Positions 41,454 to 51,346 of a DNA stretch of 64,000 nucleotides are shown here, in pieces. Source of the stretch: Erythrobacter sp. Lineage in GTDB: Bacteria > Pseudomonadota > Alphaproteobacteria > Sphingomonadales > Sphingomonadaceae. The notes below the pieces were generated by a model. That model was given only the letters and a program-made list of their open reading frames with translations, was not told the origin of the DNA and ran no database searches. Position 1 is the first letter of the stretch. Each line of letters starts with the position of its first letter. The DNA is taken from positions 256,616-320,615 of the forward strand of contig NZ_JAMWYX010000004.1 in assembly GCF_024305245.1 (NCBI RefSeq), given 5' to 3'. The position numbers and the translations under genes were made by a program.

Positions 41454-43439
41454 ATGACCGAACTGCTCAAGATCAGCCTGCCCGATGGATCGGTGCGCGA
41501 AGTGCCTCCCGGTTCGACCCCGGCGGATATCGCCGCTGCGATTGGCCCCGGCCTTGCCAAGGCGGCGCTCGCCGCGCGCGTTGACGGGGAGCTGCGCGAC
41601 CTGACCCGGCCCTTCGAAGGCGATGCGAACCTCGCGCTGGTGACGTCGCGGGACGAAGCCGATGCGCTCGAACTGGCGCGTCACGATTATGCCCACGTGC
41701 TGGCCGAAGCGGTGCAGGCGCTGTTCCCCGGCACGCAGATCACCTTTGGCCCGTCGACCGACGACGGGTTCTATTACGACGTGAAGGCGCCCGAAGACCG
41801 CGAGCCGTTCAGCATGGATGATCTGCCCGCGATCGAAGACGCGATGCGCGCCATCATCCGCGCCGACAAGCCGCTGCGCCGCGAAGTGTGGAGCCGCGAG
41901 GCGCTGATCGCAAAGTGGGCCGCCGAGGGTGAGACCTTCAAGGCGGAATGGGCCAAGGAACTGCCCGAAGGCGAGGAACTCACCGTCTACTGGTCGGGCG
42001 AAGACTGGCTCGACATGTGCCGCGGCCCGCACCTGCCTTCGACCGGGAAACTCGATCCCGATGCCTTCAAGCTGATGCGCGTCGCAGGCGCATACTGGCG
42101 CGGCGATCAGAACAATGCGCAGCTGACGCGCATCTACGGCACCGGCTGGCTCAACAAGAAGCAGTTGAACGCTCACCTCACGCGGCTGGAGGAAGCCGCC
42201 AAGCGCGACCACCGCAAGCTGGGCCGCGAGATGGACCTGTTCCACTTGCAGGAAGAAGCCCACGGGAGCGTGTTCTGGCACCCCAAGGGCTATCGCATCT
42301 GGCGCGAACTGGAATCCTATATGCGCCGCAAGATGGACGGCGCGGGCTACCGCGAGATCAAGACCCCGCAGGTGATGGACGCGCGCCAATGGGAGCAATC
42401 GGGCCACTGGGGCAAGTATCGCGAAAACATGTTCGTGATCCCCGACGAGGTGCCGAACGTTGATGATGAAGGCCCGGTGATCAGCGGCGAGGCGCAGTGG
42501 ATGGCGCTGAAGCCGATGAACTGCCCGGCGCACGTGCTCGTCTTCAAGCAGGGCATCACCTCCTACCGCGACCTGCCGATCCGGCTGGGCGAGATGGGCT
42601 GCTGCCACCGTAACGAGCCCCACGGCGCGCTGCACGGGCTGATGCGGGTGCGCCAGTTTACGCAGGACGATGCGCATATCTTCTGCACCGAAGCGCAGGT
42701 GGTGGCCGAAGTGCAGGACTTCCTCGCGCTCGCCGATAGCGTCTACAAGGATTTCGGCTTCACCTATGACATCAAGCTGGCGCTGCGCCCCGATCAGCGG
42801 TTCGGATCGGACGCCGATTGGGACAAGGCCGAACAGGAACTGCGCGATGCGCTGACGGCGAACGGGCTGGAGTGGGAAGAACTCCCCGGCGAAGGCGCGT
42901 TCTATGCGCCAAAGCTCGAATGGCACCTGACCGACGCGATCGGGCGCACCTGGCAGGTCGGCACGATCCAGTCCGACCGCGTGCTGCCCGAACGGCTCGA
43001 TGCGCATTACATCGGCGAGGATGGCGACAAGCACCGCCCGGTGATGCTGCACCGCGCGATCTTCGGCAGCTACGAACGCTTCATCGGCATCCTGATCGAA
43101 CATTTCGCCGGGCGGATGCCCGCGTGGCTCGCCCCGGTGCAGGCAGTGGTGGCGACCATCGTTTCGGAAGCCGATGATTACGCCCGCGATGTCGAGGCGC
43201 AGTTGAAGGCGGCGGGCATCCGGGTCGAATCCGATCTGCGCAACGAGAAGATCAACTACAAGGTGCGCGAACACAGCCTCGCTAAGGTTCCGCACCTGCT
43301 GGTGGTCGGCAAGCGCGAGGCCGAGGAAGGCACCGTCGCGGTGCGCACGCTGGGCGCGGAGCATCAGAAGGTGATGAGCCTGACCGATGCCATCGCGATG
43401 CTGCGCAGCGAGGCGACCCCGCCCGATCTGCGCGGCTGA
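41454..43439 (+). CDS. thrS: Threonine-tRNA ligase
   Basis: The 661-residue protein has an N-terminal TGS domain ([19 protein letters not shown]), an editing domain with [33 protein letters not shown] (HxxxH), and class II catalytic motifs including [16 protein letters not shown] (zinc Cys), [26 protein letters not shown] and [13 protein letters not shown], then an anticodon-binding domain ([26 protein letters not shown]). It charges tRNA-Thr. Length fits (about 650). ATG 41454 gives the conserved [12 protein letters not shown] start; 41445 adds three residues. It is followed by a TSUP gene 11 bases later. Confidence 0.96.
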   Translation: MTELLKISLPDGSVREVPPGSTPADIAAAIGPGLAKAALAARVDGELRDLTRPFEGDANLALVTSRDEADALELARHDYAHVLAEAVQALFPGTQITFGPSTDDGFYYDVKAPEDREPFSMDDLPAIEDAMRAIIRADKPLRREVWSREALIAKWAAEGETFKAEWAKELPEGEELTVYWSGEDWLDMCRGPHLPSTGKLDPDAFKLMRVAGAYWRGDQNNAQLTRIYGTGWLNKKQLNAHLTRLEEAAKRDHRKLGREMDLFHLQEEAHGSVFWHPKGYRIWRELESYMRRKMDGAGYREIKTPQVMDARQWEQSGHWGKYRENMFVIPDEVPNVDDEGPVISGEAQWMALKPMNCPAHVLVFKQGITSYRDLPIRLGEMGCCHRNEPHGALHGLMRVRQFTQDDAHIFCTEAQVVAEVQDFLALADSVYKDFGFTYDIKLALRPDQRFGSDADWDKAEQELRDALTANGLEWEELPGEGAFYAPKLEWHLTDAIGRTWQVGTIQSDRVLPERLDAHYIGEDGDKHRPVMLHRAIFGSYERFIGILIEHFAGRMPAWLAPVQAVVATIVSEADDYARDVEAQLKAAGIRVESDLRNEKINYKVREHSLAKVPHLLVVGKREAEEGTVAVRTLGAEHQKVMSLTDAIAMLRSEATPPDLRG

Positions 43440-43450
43440 ACGCACCGCAA

Positions 43451-44194
43451 ATGGAACTGATCGGCGGGTTCACCGCGCTGCAGATTGCGGTCGCGCTGGG
43501 CGCGGCGCTGGGCGCGTCTTTCGTGCGCGGGCTGACCGGGTTCGGCATGGCGATCCTGCTGGTGCCGATCCTCGCGCTGGCGTTGCCGCCGGTCGAGGCA
43601 GTGGTGCTGGGCAATTGCCTGTCGCTGCTGATCGGGCTCACCGAAGTGCGGATGCTGGTGCGCGAGGCCGAGCGCAGCGCATGGGTGATCGGCGGTATTG
43701 TCGTGCTGACCACGCCGCTGGGCCTGTGGGCGCTGTTTTCCACCACCGCCGATGTCGCACGGCTGGTGATTGCGTTGATCGCCTTCAGCGCCTTCCTTGC
43801 GATCCTGCTACCCCGGCGCGGGTCGGGTATGCCGGGGCGGCTGGTGACGGGCAGCGTCGGGGTGCTGAGCGGTTTGATGACCGGCTATGCCGGGATGCCC
43901 GGACCGCCGGTGGTCCCCTATTACGCGGGCCGCGCGCTGCCGCGCATCACGATCAAGGCTTCGATGCTGCTGATCTTCACAATCGCGGCCGCAGCAGGGC
44001 TGGCGAGCGCCACCTGGCTCGAAATCCTGCGGCTGGACCTTGCGCTGTTCGCGTTGCTGTTGCTGCCGGTGATCCTGATCGGCAACCGGCTGGGGCTGGC
44101 GGTGTCGGGCCGGATCAGCGATCCGGTGTGGCGCGCGGCAATCGGGCTGGTGCTGGGCGGCGCGGCGCTGGGTGCGCTACTGCGGCTGCTTTAG
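43451..44194 (+). CDS. TSUP (TauE/SafE) family membrane transporter
   Basis: A 247-residue protein with eight or so hydrophobic segments and the TSUP pattern FVRGLTGFGMAILLVPILAL in the first repeat and a related GLMTGYAGMPGPPVVPYYAGRA in the second, the repeated G-x-G-x pattern that forms the two halves. TSUP proteins export or import sulfite, sulfonates or other small anions; which is unknown. It starts 11 bases after thrS, so it may be cotranscribed. Its stop is one base from the stop of a convergent 52-residue frame. Confidence 0.85.
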   Translation: MELIGGFTALQIAVALGAALGASFVRGLTGFGMAILLVPILALALPPVEAVVLGNCLSLLIGLTEVRMLVREAERSAWVIGGIVVLTTPLGLWALFSTTADVARLVIALIAFSAFLAILLPRRGSGMPGRLVTGSVGVLSGLMTGYAGMPGPPVVPYYAGRALPRITIKASMLLIFTIAAAAGLASATWLEILRLDLALFALLLLPVILIGNRLGLAVSGRISDPVWRAAIGLVLGGAALGALLRLL

Positions 44195-44195
44195 G

Positions 44196-44354
44196 TCAGA
44201 ACGGCAGCGGCTGGCGCGCAAGGATCAGAGCCGCCGCGCAGCCGATCACGATCATGCCACGCGCCCGGTCGAGCAGGTCGGCGCGGCCGGAGGCAGCGGC
44301 AGAGCGGACGACGGGGACGGCAAAGGCGATCGCGCGGTTCATGATCCGCACCAT
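44196..44354 (-). CDS. Possible 52-residue membrane peptide
   Basis: A short frame from ATG 44354 reads MVRIMNRAIAFAVPVVRSAA, then ARGMIVIGCAAALILARQPLPF, with one clear hydrophobic helix at the C-terminal half. It lies 23 bases after the agmatine deiminase stop on the same strand and ends a base from the TSUP gene. A GGAG sequence precedes the ATG at close spacing; ATG 44342 is an alternative start. Plausible but unproven. Confidence 0.4.
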   Translation of the reverse strand: MVRIMNRAIAFAVPVVRSAAASGRADLLDRARGMIVIGCAAALILARQPLPF

Positions 44355-44377
44355 CGCTCCGGAATGCTAACGAAAGA

Positions 44378-45367
44378 TTAAGCGGTGCGCGGCGCGGCGG
44401 GCATTTGCTGGCTGGCGCAGTGAAACCCGCCGCCGCCCGCCAGCACTGCCTCGCCCGGCAGGCCGATCGTGTCCCGGTCGGGGAATAGCGCGGCGATCGC
44501 GGCAACGCCGTCGGCATCGTGGGGGCTGCCGAAGGTCGGCACCACCACCAGATGCGACGTGATCGCGAAGTTCACATAGCTGGCCGGTTCGATGATCCCG
44601 TCGCGCTCGATCCGTCCGGGCGAGGGGATGCGCACCACTTCGACCCCGAACGCCTCGGCGCGGGCTGTCGCATCGGCGTAAATCGCGGCATTCGGATCGT
44701 TTTTGCCGGTCGCCTCGGGCACCACCAGCCTGTTCGGCGCGACGAAGCGCGCAAGATTGTCGACATGGCCATCGGTGTGATCATTGATGAGGCCATCGCC
44801 CAGCCACAGCACGCGGGTGAAACCGAGCTGCGCGGCAAGCTGCGTCTCGATCCCGGCTCGGTTCATCTGCGGATTGCGGTTGGGGTTGAGCAGGCATTGT
44901 TCTGTCGTGGCGCCCAGCCCGGTGCCGTCGCCGTCAACCGCCCCGCCTTCGAGGATCATGGGCGAGGTTGAAGTCGCCAGCCCTGCATCGCGCGCCAGTT
45001 CCGCGCCAATCTCCTGATCGCCCGGCATCAGATACTTGCCGCCCCAGCCGTTGAAGCCGAACCGCCGCGCAGCCCGCTCGTCGTTTGCGAACACCACCAG
45101 CGGCCCGGTATCACGCAGCCAGACGTCGCCATAGACCCGCCGTTCGAGCGTGACCTTGCCGCTGACAAGCTGGCGGGCGCGCGCTTCGTTGGCTTCGTCG
45201 CGCACCAGCAGCCGCACGGCCTGCCCGCTTTCGGCCACCGCATTGGCAAACGCCGCCATCTGCTCCTGCGCCGGTTCCAGCCAGCCCGGCCATTCCTCGG
45301 CCAGATGCGGGAAACCGATCCACAGCCAGTCCTGCGGCGCCCATTCGGGCGGCATCAACGCCGTCAT
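44378..45367 (-). CDS. aguA: Agmatine deiminase family protein
   Basis: The 329-residue protein has the guanidine-modifying enzyme motifs of agmatine deiminase: YGDVWLRDTGPLVV, the LEGGAVDGDGTG block, DHTDGHVDNLARF (catalytic His/Asp) and the nucleophilic cysteine in GGGGFHCASQQMP near the C-terminus. It converts agmatine to N-carbamoylputrescine and ammonia. The family also includes related deiminases, so the substrate is inferred. It lies 18 bases after the M28 peptidase gene and probably shares its transcript; no carbamoylputrescine amidase is adjacent, so this step may feed into a pathway encoded elsewhere. Confidence 0.88.
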   Translation of the reverse strand: MTALMPPEWAPQDWLWIGFPHLAEEWPGWLEPAQEQMAAFANAVAESGQAVRLLVRDEANEARARQLVSGKVTLERRVYGDVWLRDTGPLVVFANDERAARRFGFNGWGGKYLMPGDQEIGAELARDAGLATSTSPMILEGGAVDGDGTGLGATTEQCLLNPNRNPQMNRAGIETQLAAQLGFTRVLWLGDGLINDHTDGHVDNLARFVAPNRLVVPEATGKNDPNAAIYADATARAEAFGVEVVRIPSPGRIERDGIIEPASYVNFAITSHLVVVPTFGSPHDADGVAAIAALFPDRDTIGLPGEAVLAGGGGFHCASQQMPAAPRTA

Positions 45368-45385
45368 CGCCGGATCCCCTGGCGC

Positions 45386-47089
45386 TCAGCAGCCGGTATC
45401 GGACGCGGCGCAAGCCTCGTCGCGCACGCCCCGGAACTCGTCGCCTTCGTTCCAGTTCGGCCAGCTGGTGCTCATCGCCATGCTGCGACCGATGCGGTAG
45501 AACAGCTGCAGATCGGCCATCACGCCCGACCAGTCCCAGTTCGGATCATATTCGTCCTTGGGGCCGTGGTAGCGGTTCTCCGTATAGGCGGCCGCGACCG
45601 CAGCTCCGGCTTCGCGCCCGCCTTCAAGCAGATCCTCGCCGCCGTCGATATACAGCATCGGCACGCCTTCCTTGGCGAAGGCGAAGTGGTCGGAACGGTA
45701 GTAGTATCCGGCTTCCGGCTTGGGATTGGCGGTCGCCACACGCCCGTCTGCCTTGAGCGCTGCGTCGAGGAAGGCGTCGAGCTGCGATTTGCCCGGGCCG
45801 ACCACGGTCACATCCTTGGCAGGGCCCGCCACCTGGAACGCATCCATGTTGATCCCGCCCACGGTCTGCGCCAGCGAATAGACCGGGTTCGCGGCGTAGT
45901 AATAGGCGCCCAGCAGCCCGGATTCCTCCGCCGTTACCGCGAGAAACACCAGGCTGCGGCGCGGCGCGCCCGCCTTGGCATGGGCTTCGGCCAGCGCGAC
46001 CAGCGCGGCAGTGCCGGTGGCATTGTCGACCGCGCCGTTGCAGATGTCGTCGCCATCGGGCGCGGGCTTGCAGCGCCCGAGGTGATCCCAGTGCGCGGTG
46101 TGCAGCACATATTCGTCCGGCGCTTCGGTGCCGGGCAGGATGCCGATGATATTGTGCGACTTGAAGCTGCGGAAATCGCTTTCGAAGCTGGTCGATGCGC
46201 TCATGCCCAGTGGCACCGCCTCGAAACCCTTCTGCTTGGCCGCTTCGCTGAGTGCGTCGAGATCCTGCCCCGCCGCCTTCAGCACTTCGCGCGCGGCCTC
46301 TTTCTGGATCCAGCCGTTCATCTGCGTCAGCGGCGGCGCATTGTCGCCGCGCTGGGCATAGGCCTGCGCGCCCGACCACGAACTTTCGACCACGTTCCAG
46401 CCATAGCTGGCAGGCGCGGTGTCATGCACGATCAGCGCGCCCGCAGCGCCCTGCCTTGCGGCCTCTTCATACTTGTAGCTCCAGCGGCCGTAATAGGTCA
46501 TCGCCTTGCCGCCGAACGGGCCTTCCAGCGCTTCGGTCTGCCAGTCGGGATCATTGACGAGGATCACCACCGTCTTGCCCTTCACGTCGACGCCTTCGTA
46601 GTCGTTCCAGCCCTTCTCCGGCGCGTTGATGCCGTAGCCGACGAACACCAGATCGCTGTTCGCCAGCGTGGTCTTGGCTTCCTCGCGATAGGTCACGCCG
46701 ACCCATTCATCGCCGAAATCATAGACCAGATCGGTGTCGCCATTGGTGATGGTGAGCGGGGCGTAGTTCTTGCCGGTGATTTCGATCAGCGGCACTTCCT
46801 GCAGCCACGAATCGCCGTTGCCGGGCTTCAACCCTGCGGCTTCGAACCGCTCGGTCAGCAGCGCGATGGTCTTTTCCTCGCCGATGGTGCCGGGCATCCG
46901 GCCTTCGAATTCGTCGCTGGAGAGGATGCGGGTGACATCCTTCATGGTGTCTTCGGAGATGGTGACCGGCTCGATGTCGGGGATGTCGAGCGCGGCCTCG
47001 CCCCCGCCCATGCCGGGAACCGCCTCGCAAGCCGCCAGCGCCAAGGCGCCCGCCACAACCGCGCCAAACGCCGCAAACCGTTTCGTCAT
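45386..47089 (-). CDS. Putative M28-family metallopeptidase, lipoprotein
   Basis: A 567-residue protein with a lipoprotein signal peptide (MTKRFAAFGAVVAGALALAAC, lipobox LAAC), a PA-like insert (EEAARQGAAGALIVHDT) and an M28 zinc peptidase domain with YVLHTAHWDHLGRCK (zinc His and Asp), CNGAVDNATGTAALVALAEAHA, AEESGLLGA (catalytic Glu) and YYRSDHFAFAKEGVPML (zinc His). It should trim peptides at the cell surface or in the periplasm. ATG 47089 is preferred, with AAGGG 9 bases upstream; 47098 is also possible. It leads a probable operon with agmatine deiminase. Confidence 0.9.
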   Translation of the reverse strand: MTKRFAAFGAVVAGALALAACEAVPGMGGGEAALDIPDIEPVTISEDTMKDVTRILSSDEFEGRMPGTIGEEKTIALLTERFEAAGLKPGNGDSWLQEVPLIEITGKNYAPLTITNGDTDLVYDFGDEWVGVTYREEAKTTLANSDLVFVGYGINAPEKGWNDYEGVDVKGKTVVILVNDPDWQTEALEGPFGGKAMTYYGRWSYKYEEAARQGAAGALIVHDTAPASYGWNVVESSWSGAQAYAQRGDNAPPLTQMNGWIQKEAAREVLKAAGQDLDALSEAAKQKGFEAVPLGMSASTSFESDFRSFKSHNIIGILPGTEAPDEYVLHTAHWDHLGRCKPAPDGDDICNGAVDNATGTAALVALAEAHAKAGAPRRSLVFLAVTAEESGLLGAYYYAANPVYSLAQTVGGINMDAFQVAGPAKDVTVVGPGKSQLDAFLDAALKADGRVATANPKPEAGYYYRSDHFAFAKEGVPMLYIDGGEDLLEGGREAGAAVAAAYTENRYHGPKDEYDPNWDWSGVMADLQLFYRIGRSMAMSTSWPNWNEGDEFRGVRDEACAASDTGC

Positions 47090-47207
47090 TCCGACCATCC
47101 CTTGTCCGTATCCTCAGCCAAATCGCGTGCTTCAATTGCAGAGCGCGGGGCGGGGCGCAAGTTTGCGCCCTTGCGAGGAGGCGTCGGCACGGCCAGAGAG
47201 GCGGGCG

Positions 47208-49976
47208 ATGGGCAAGACGACCAGCCAGGATTGTGGCAACCCCGATTGGGACAACGCGCTGCACCGCGCCCGCGCCTATGCGCCGTTCCTTGCCCGCGCG
47301 CTCGACCGCCAGCCGGAACTCACCGAATTGCTGGCTGCGGGGGAGGGCGAGGTGGCGCTGGCATGGGCGCGCACGCAAGGCCAACATACGGATGTCGAAA
47401 TCGCGCTGCGGCGGGAACGGCTGGCGCTGGCGGCGGCGGTGGCGGTGGGCGATCTGGCGGGCGCATTTCCGCTGAGCCGGGTGGTGGCGGAACTCACCGG
47501 TTTTGCCGATCGCGCGCTCGACCGTGCGATCCACGCCGCAATCGCGCAGCGCTGCGATGCCGACAGTGCCGACGGCTTCATTGCGCTGGCATTGGGCAAG
47601 CAGGGCGCGGGCGAGCTTAATTACTCGTCCGATATCGACCCGATCCTGCTCTACGACCGCGAACGCCTGCCGCGCCGCGCCAGCGACGATCCGGGCGAGG
47701 CGGCGCAGCGTTATGCGCGAAAGATCGTGAACCTGCTCTCGGCCACTACCGATGATGGCTATGCGCTGCGGGTCGACCTCAGGCTACGACCCGCGAGCGA
47801 GATCAGCCCGCTCTGCGTCCCGGTCGGCACGGCATTGACGCATTATCAGGGGCACGCGCTGGCGTGGGAGCGAGCGGCCTTCACCCGCGCCCGCGCCGCC
47901 GCCGGGGACATTGCGGCGGGCGAGGATTTTCTTGCGGCGATCCGCCCCTTCGTGTGGCGCAGCCAGCTCGATTTCGGCGCGATCGAGGAAATCCGCGCGC
48001 TGACCCAGCGCATCCGCGACAGCCACGAAGGCCCGCCCGCGCCCGGCCCCGGGTTCGATCTGAAACGCGGGCGCGGCGGCATCCGCGAGATCGAATTCTA
48101 CGCCCAGACCCACCAGCTGATTCACGGCGGGCGCGACCTGTCGCTGCGGGTGCGGGGAACGCGCGGGGCGCTCGATGCGCTGGCGGCTGCCGGCTGCATC
48201 AGCGCGCAGAACGCCGGTGTGCTGGGCGATTCGTATGACCGGCTGCGCGAACTCGAACACCGGCTGCAGATGGTGAACGACCGCCAGACGCATTCGCTGC
48301 CCGATGGCGAGGCGCTGGACATTGTCGCGCAGCTTGACGGGCTGGCCGACGGCGCGGCGCTGGTGGCAGAACTGACCGAGCTGACGGCGCGCACCGCCCG
48401 TATTTATGAAGAACTGATCGGCACACCCGAAGCCGCGCCTGTGCGTGCGGCCCCGGCCAGCGATCTTGCACAGCAGCTCGCCGCGCTGGGTTTCGATGAA
48501 CCGGATGCGCTCGCCGAACGGATCGACACCTGGAGCGACGGCCGCCAGCCTTCGATCCGGTCGCCGCAGGCGGTGGCAGCGTGGCATCGCCTGCGTCCCG
48601 CACTGCTGAAAGCGATTGCGGCGAGCGACGATCCGAGCCGCGCGATCACCCGCTGGGAACGTATCCTCGAAAGCGTGCCGTCCGCGATCACCACCTTTCG
48701 CCTGCTGGTTGCCCGGCCCCATCTGATCGACCGGCTGGTGGCTGCGCTCACGCTCGCCCCGGTGCTGTCGGACGAATTGGCGCGCAAGCCCGAACTGCTC
48801 GACACCCTGCTGGATCGCGGCGCGCGCGATCTGCCGGGCGCAATTCCGGAAATCGCCGACAGAATGCAGGGCGCGGCAATGCGCGACGATTACGAGGCGC
48901 TGCTGGACGCGATCCGGGTGGTGACCGGCGAGATCCGCTTCGCGCTGGGCATCCAGCTGATCGAAGGGCTGGCCGATCCGCTCGACATCGCCAGCGCCCT
49001 GTCACGCACGGCCGAGGCGGCGCTGCGGCTGGCGACGCAGGCGACCATCACCGAATTCGTCGCCAAGCACGGGCAAGTGCCCGGTAGCGAGCTGGTGGTG
49101 CTCGGCCTCGGGCGGCTCGGCGGCGGCGCGCTGACCCATGCGTCCGATCTCGACATCGTCTATTTGTTCACCGGCGATTTCGCCGCGCAATCGGATGGGC
49201 CGCGGCCTTTGGGGGCCACGGTCTACTATAACCGCCTCGCCAGCCGGGTCAGCGCCGCACTGTCGGTGCCGACCGCGCAAGGGGCGCTCTACGAGATCGA
49301 TACGCGGCTGCGGCCGCAGGGCAACCAGGGGCCGCTGGCGGTCAGTTACGAGGCGTTCGGCAAGTATCAGCGCGAGGCGGCTTGGACGTGGGAGCATATG
49401 GCGCTCGCCCGTGCGCGGGTGCTGTTCGGTTCGGATGCGGCGCGGCGCGAGCTGGACGAGGTGCTGGCGCAGGTGCTCCACGCCCCGCGCGACAAGGCGG
49501 TGCTGCGCGAGGCGGTGCTGGCGATGCGCGCCGAGATGGCGCGGCACAAACACCCCGGCGGACCGGTGGATGCCAAGCTGCTGCGCGGCGGCCTGGTCGA
49601 TTGCGAATTTCTGGTGCACTACCTGCAATTGAAAGGCGTGACCGCCGATGGCATCCCGCTCGGCCAGAATGTGCCGGATGCGCTCGACCCCGATCTGGCG
49701 GTAGCGATCAAGGGGCTGGTTACCGCCGGGCTGCTGCCGGACGATATTGCTGCGCCCTATGACCTGATGAGCCGGATGCTGGTGGCCGGACGGCTGCTTG
49801 CTCCCGATGGCCGCGAACCGCCCGCCGGCGGCGCGCGGGCGCTGGCGCGGGCGTGCCGGTGCGAAACCTACGAAGACCTGCTGCAGGCCTTCGGCGCGGC
49901 GCGGCACAGGATCGCGCAGGCATGGAAACAAATCCTCGGGACGGACATTCTCGACAGCGAACAGGAGGCTATCTGA
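47208..49976 (+). CDS. glnE: Bifunctional glutamine synthetase adenylyltransferase/deadenylyltransferase
   Basis: The 922-residue protein has two nucleotidyltransferase domains: N-terminal with ALGKQGAGELNYSSDIDPILLYD (about residue 129) and C-terminal with VLGLGRLGGGALTHASDLDIVYLF (about residue 630), each ending in D-x-D metal residues. It also carries RGRGGIREIEFYAQTHQLIHGGR. It switches glutamine synthetase on and off by removing and adding AMP in response to the PII signal. Length is in the family range. ATG 47208 follows GAGAGGCGGGCG; a longer frame upstream overlaps the M28 gene. The stop overlaps the next start (TGATG). Confidence 0.94.
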   Translation: MGKTTSQDCGNPDWDNALHRARAYAPFLARALDRQPELTELLAAGEGEVALAWARTQGQHTDVEIALRRERLALAAAVAVGDLAGAFPLSRVVAELTGFADRALDRAIHAAIAQRCDADSADGFIALALGKQGAGELNYSSDIDPILLYDRERLPRRASDDPGEAAQRYARKIVNLLSATTDDGYALRVDLRLRPASEISPLCVPVGTALTHYQGHALAWERAAFTRARAAAGDIAAGEDFLAAIRPFVWRSQLDFGAIEEIRALTQRIRDSHEGPPAPGPGFDLKRGRGGIREIEFYAQTHQLIHGGRDLSLRVRGTRGALDALAAAGCISAQNAGVLGDSYDRLRELEHRLQMVNDRQTHSLPDGEALDIVAQLDGLADGAALVAELTELTARTARIYEELIGTPEAAPVRAAPASDLAQQLAALGFDEPDALAERIDTWSDGRQPSIRSPQAVAAWHRLRPALLKAIAASDDPSRAITRWERILESVPSAITTFRLLVARPHLIDRLVAALTLAPVLSDELARKPELLDTLLDRGARDLPGAIPEIADRMQGAAMRDDYEALLDAIRVVTGEIRFALGIQLIEGLADPLDIASALSRTAEAALRLATQATITEFVAKHGQVPGSELVVLGLGRLGGGALTHASDLDIVYLFTGDFAAQSDGPRPLGATVYYNRLASRVSAALSVPTAQGALYEIDTRLRPQGNQGPLAVSYEAFGKYQREAAWTWEHMALARARVLFGSDAARRELDEVLAQVLHAPRDKAVLREAVLAMRAEMARHKHPGGPVDAKLLRGGLVDCEFLVHYLQLKGVTADGIPLGQNVPDALDPDLAVAIKGLVTAGLLPDDIAAPYDLMSRMLVAGRLLAPDGREPPAGGARALARACRCETYEDLLQAFGAARHRIAQAWKQILGTDILDSEQEAI

Positions 49977-50449
49977 TGAGCGACTTTCCAGAAGCGGGCG
50001 ACCCGATCCCCGATATTGCGATGGAGACGCCGGACGGCGGCAGCGTGAAACCGTCCGATTTTCGCGGGCACAAGCTGGTGATCTTCTTCTATCCCAAGGA
50101 TGACACCCCAGGCTGCACCACCGAGAACAAGGATTTCTCGGCCTTGCAGGATCAGTTCGCGGCGGCGGGCACCAAACTGCTCGGCGTGAGCAAGGACCCG
50201 GCGAAGAAGCACGCCAAGTTCATCGCCAAGCACGGCCTCACAGCCCCACTCGCCAGCGACGCGGAAGAAGGCGGATTGTCCGATGCGCTCGGCGTGTGGG
50301 CGGAAAAGCAGATGTACGGCAAGACCTATATGGGCATGGTCCGCACCACCTATCTGGTGGATGGCGAGGGCCGGATCGCGCAGGTCTGGGACAAGGTGAA
50401 GGTCAAGGGCCACGCCGAGGACGTGCTTGCCGCCGCCAAAGCGCTCTGA
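49976..50449 (+). CDS. bcp: Thioredoxin-dependent peroxiredoxin (BCP family)
   Basis: A 157-residue peroxiredoxin: the catalytic cysteine sits in FFYPKDDTPGCTTENKDFSAL (about residue 47), the typical P-x-x-x-T-x-x-C motif of BCP/PrxQ proteins. Further blocks are LLGVSKDPAKKHAKF and RTTYLVDGEGRIAQVW. It reduces hydroperoxides. The ATG at 49976 overlaps the glnE stop (TGATG) and has an AGGAGG ribosome site; reading further upstream would enter glnE. The DUF455 gene follows 8 bases later. Confidence 0.93.
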   Translation: MSDFPEAGDPIPDIAMETPDGGSVKPSDFRGHKLVIFFYPKDDTPGCTTENKDFSALQDQFAAAGTKLLGVSKDPAKKHAKFIAKHGLTAPLASDAEEGGLSDALGVWAEKQMYGKTYMGMVRTTYLVDGEGRIAQVWDKVKVKGHAEDVLAAAKAL

Positions 50450-50457
50450 CGTCACGC

Positions 50458-51249
50458 ATGAACAGCGTCGCATCGGCTATCCGCGCCGCGCTGCTGACCG
50501 CAGACCAGCGCGCGAAGTGTTTTGCCGCGCGGCAGGTCGCGCGCGATTGGCGCAAGGGCGCGCTGGCGTGGCGGTTCGATGTCGCCATGCCCGATCAGCC
50601 CGCATGGCCCGCCACGCCCGAATTGCTCCCGCCCGGCCAGATGCCCAAGCGCCGCAAGGGCGGCTCGGAAAGCGGGCGAATCGCCCTGTGGCACGCTCTG
50701 GCGCATATCGAATTCGTCGCGATCGACCTCGCGCTCGATATGGCGGGGCGATTCGGCGCGGCGATGGGGGAGGAATTCGTCGGCGACTTTCTGGGGGTGG
50801 CGGCTGACGAGGCAATGCATTTCGCGCTGCTCGCCCGCAAGCTCGAAAGCCTTGGCAGCCATTACGGCGCGCTGCCCGCGCATGCCGGGCTGTGGGAGGC
50901 GGCGCAGGACACCAGCGGCGATGTCGCCGCCCGGCTCGCGGTGGTGCCGATGGTGCTGGAGGCGCGCGGGCTCGATGTGACCCCGGCCACGCTCGAACGG
51001 GTGCGGGCGAGCGGCGATGCGGGCGGCGCAAAAATCCTGACGCGCATTCTTGACGACGAAATCCGCCATGTCGGTTTGGGCACCAAATACTTTCTGCGCT
51101 GTGCCGAAACGATGCAGGCGCGCCCCGAATCCCTGTGGCAGACCCTCGTAAAACAGCACTTTCACGGGTCGATTAAGCCGCCGTTCAACGACTCGGCGCG
51201 TCTTGCAGCCGGTTTGTCGCGCGGATTCTATGCGGAGATTGCGCATTAA
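50458..51249 (+). CDS. DUF455 ferritin-like protein
   Basis: The 263-residue all-helical protein matches the DUF455 family: LWHALAHIEFVAIDLALDMAGRFG with an E/H pair and DFLGVAADEAMHFALLARKLESLG, plus ILDDEIRHVGLGTKYF, which give the Glu/His pattern of ferritin-like di-iron proteins. The function of the family is not established; it is often next to thiol-peroxidase or tRNA-related genes. It starts 8 bases after bcp, in the same operon as glnE and bcp. Confidence 0.85.
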   Translation: MNSVASAIRAALLTADQRAKCFAARQVARDWRKGALAWRFDVAMPDQPAWPATPELLPPGQMPKRRKGGSESGRIALWHALAHIEFVAIDLALDMAGRFGAAMGEEFVGDFLGVAADEAMHFALLARKLESLGSHYGALPAHAGLWEAAQDTSGDVAARLAVVPMVLEARGLDVTPATLERVRASGDAGGAKILTRILDDEIRHVGLGTKYFLRCAETMQARPESLWQTLVKQHFHGSIKPPFNDSARLAAGLSRGFYAEIAH

Positions 51250-51346
51250 CGACTCACCCGCATAACCACGATCCAGCAAAGGCGCGCACAAGACGTGCTT
51301 CGAATTCCAGCGGCGAAAAAAGCCGAAAATCGGGACCCGGGTCACT

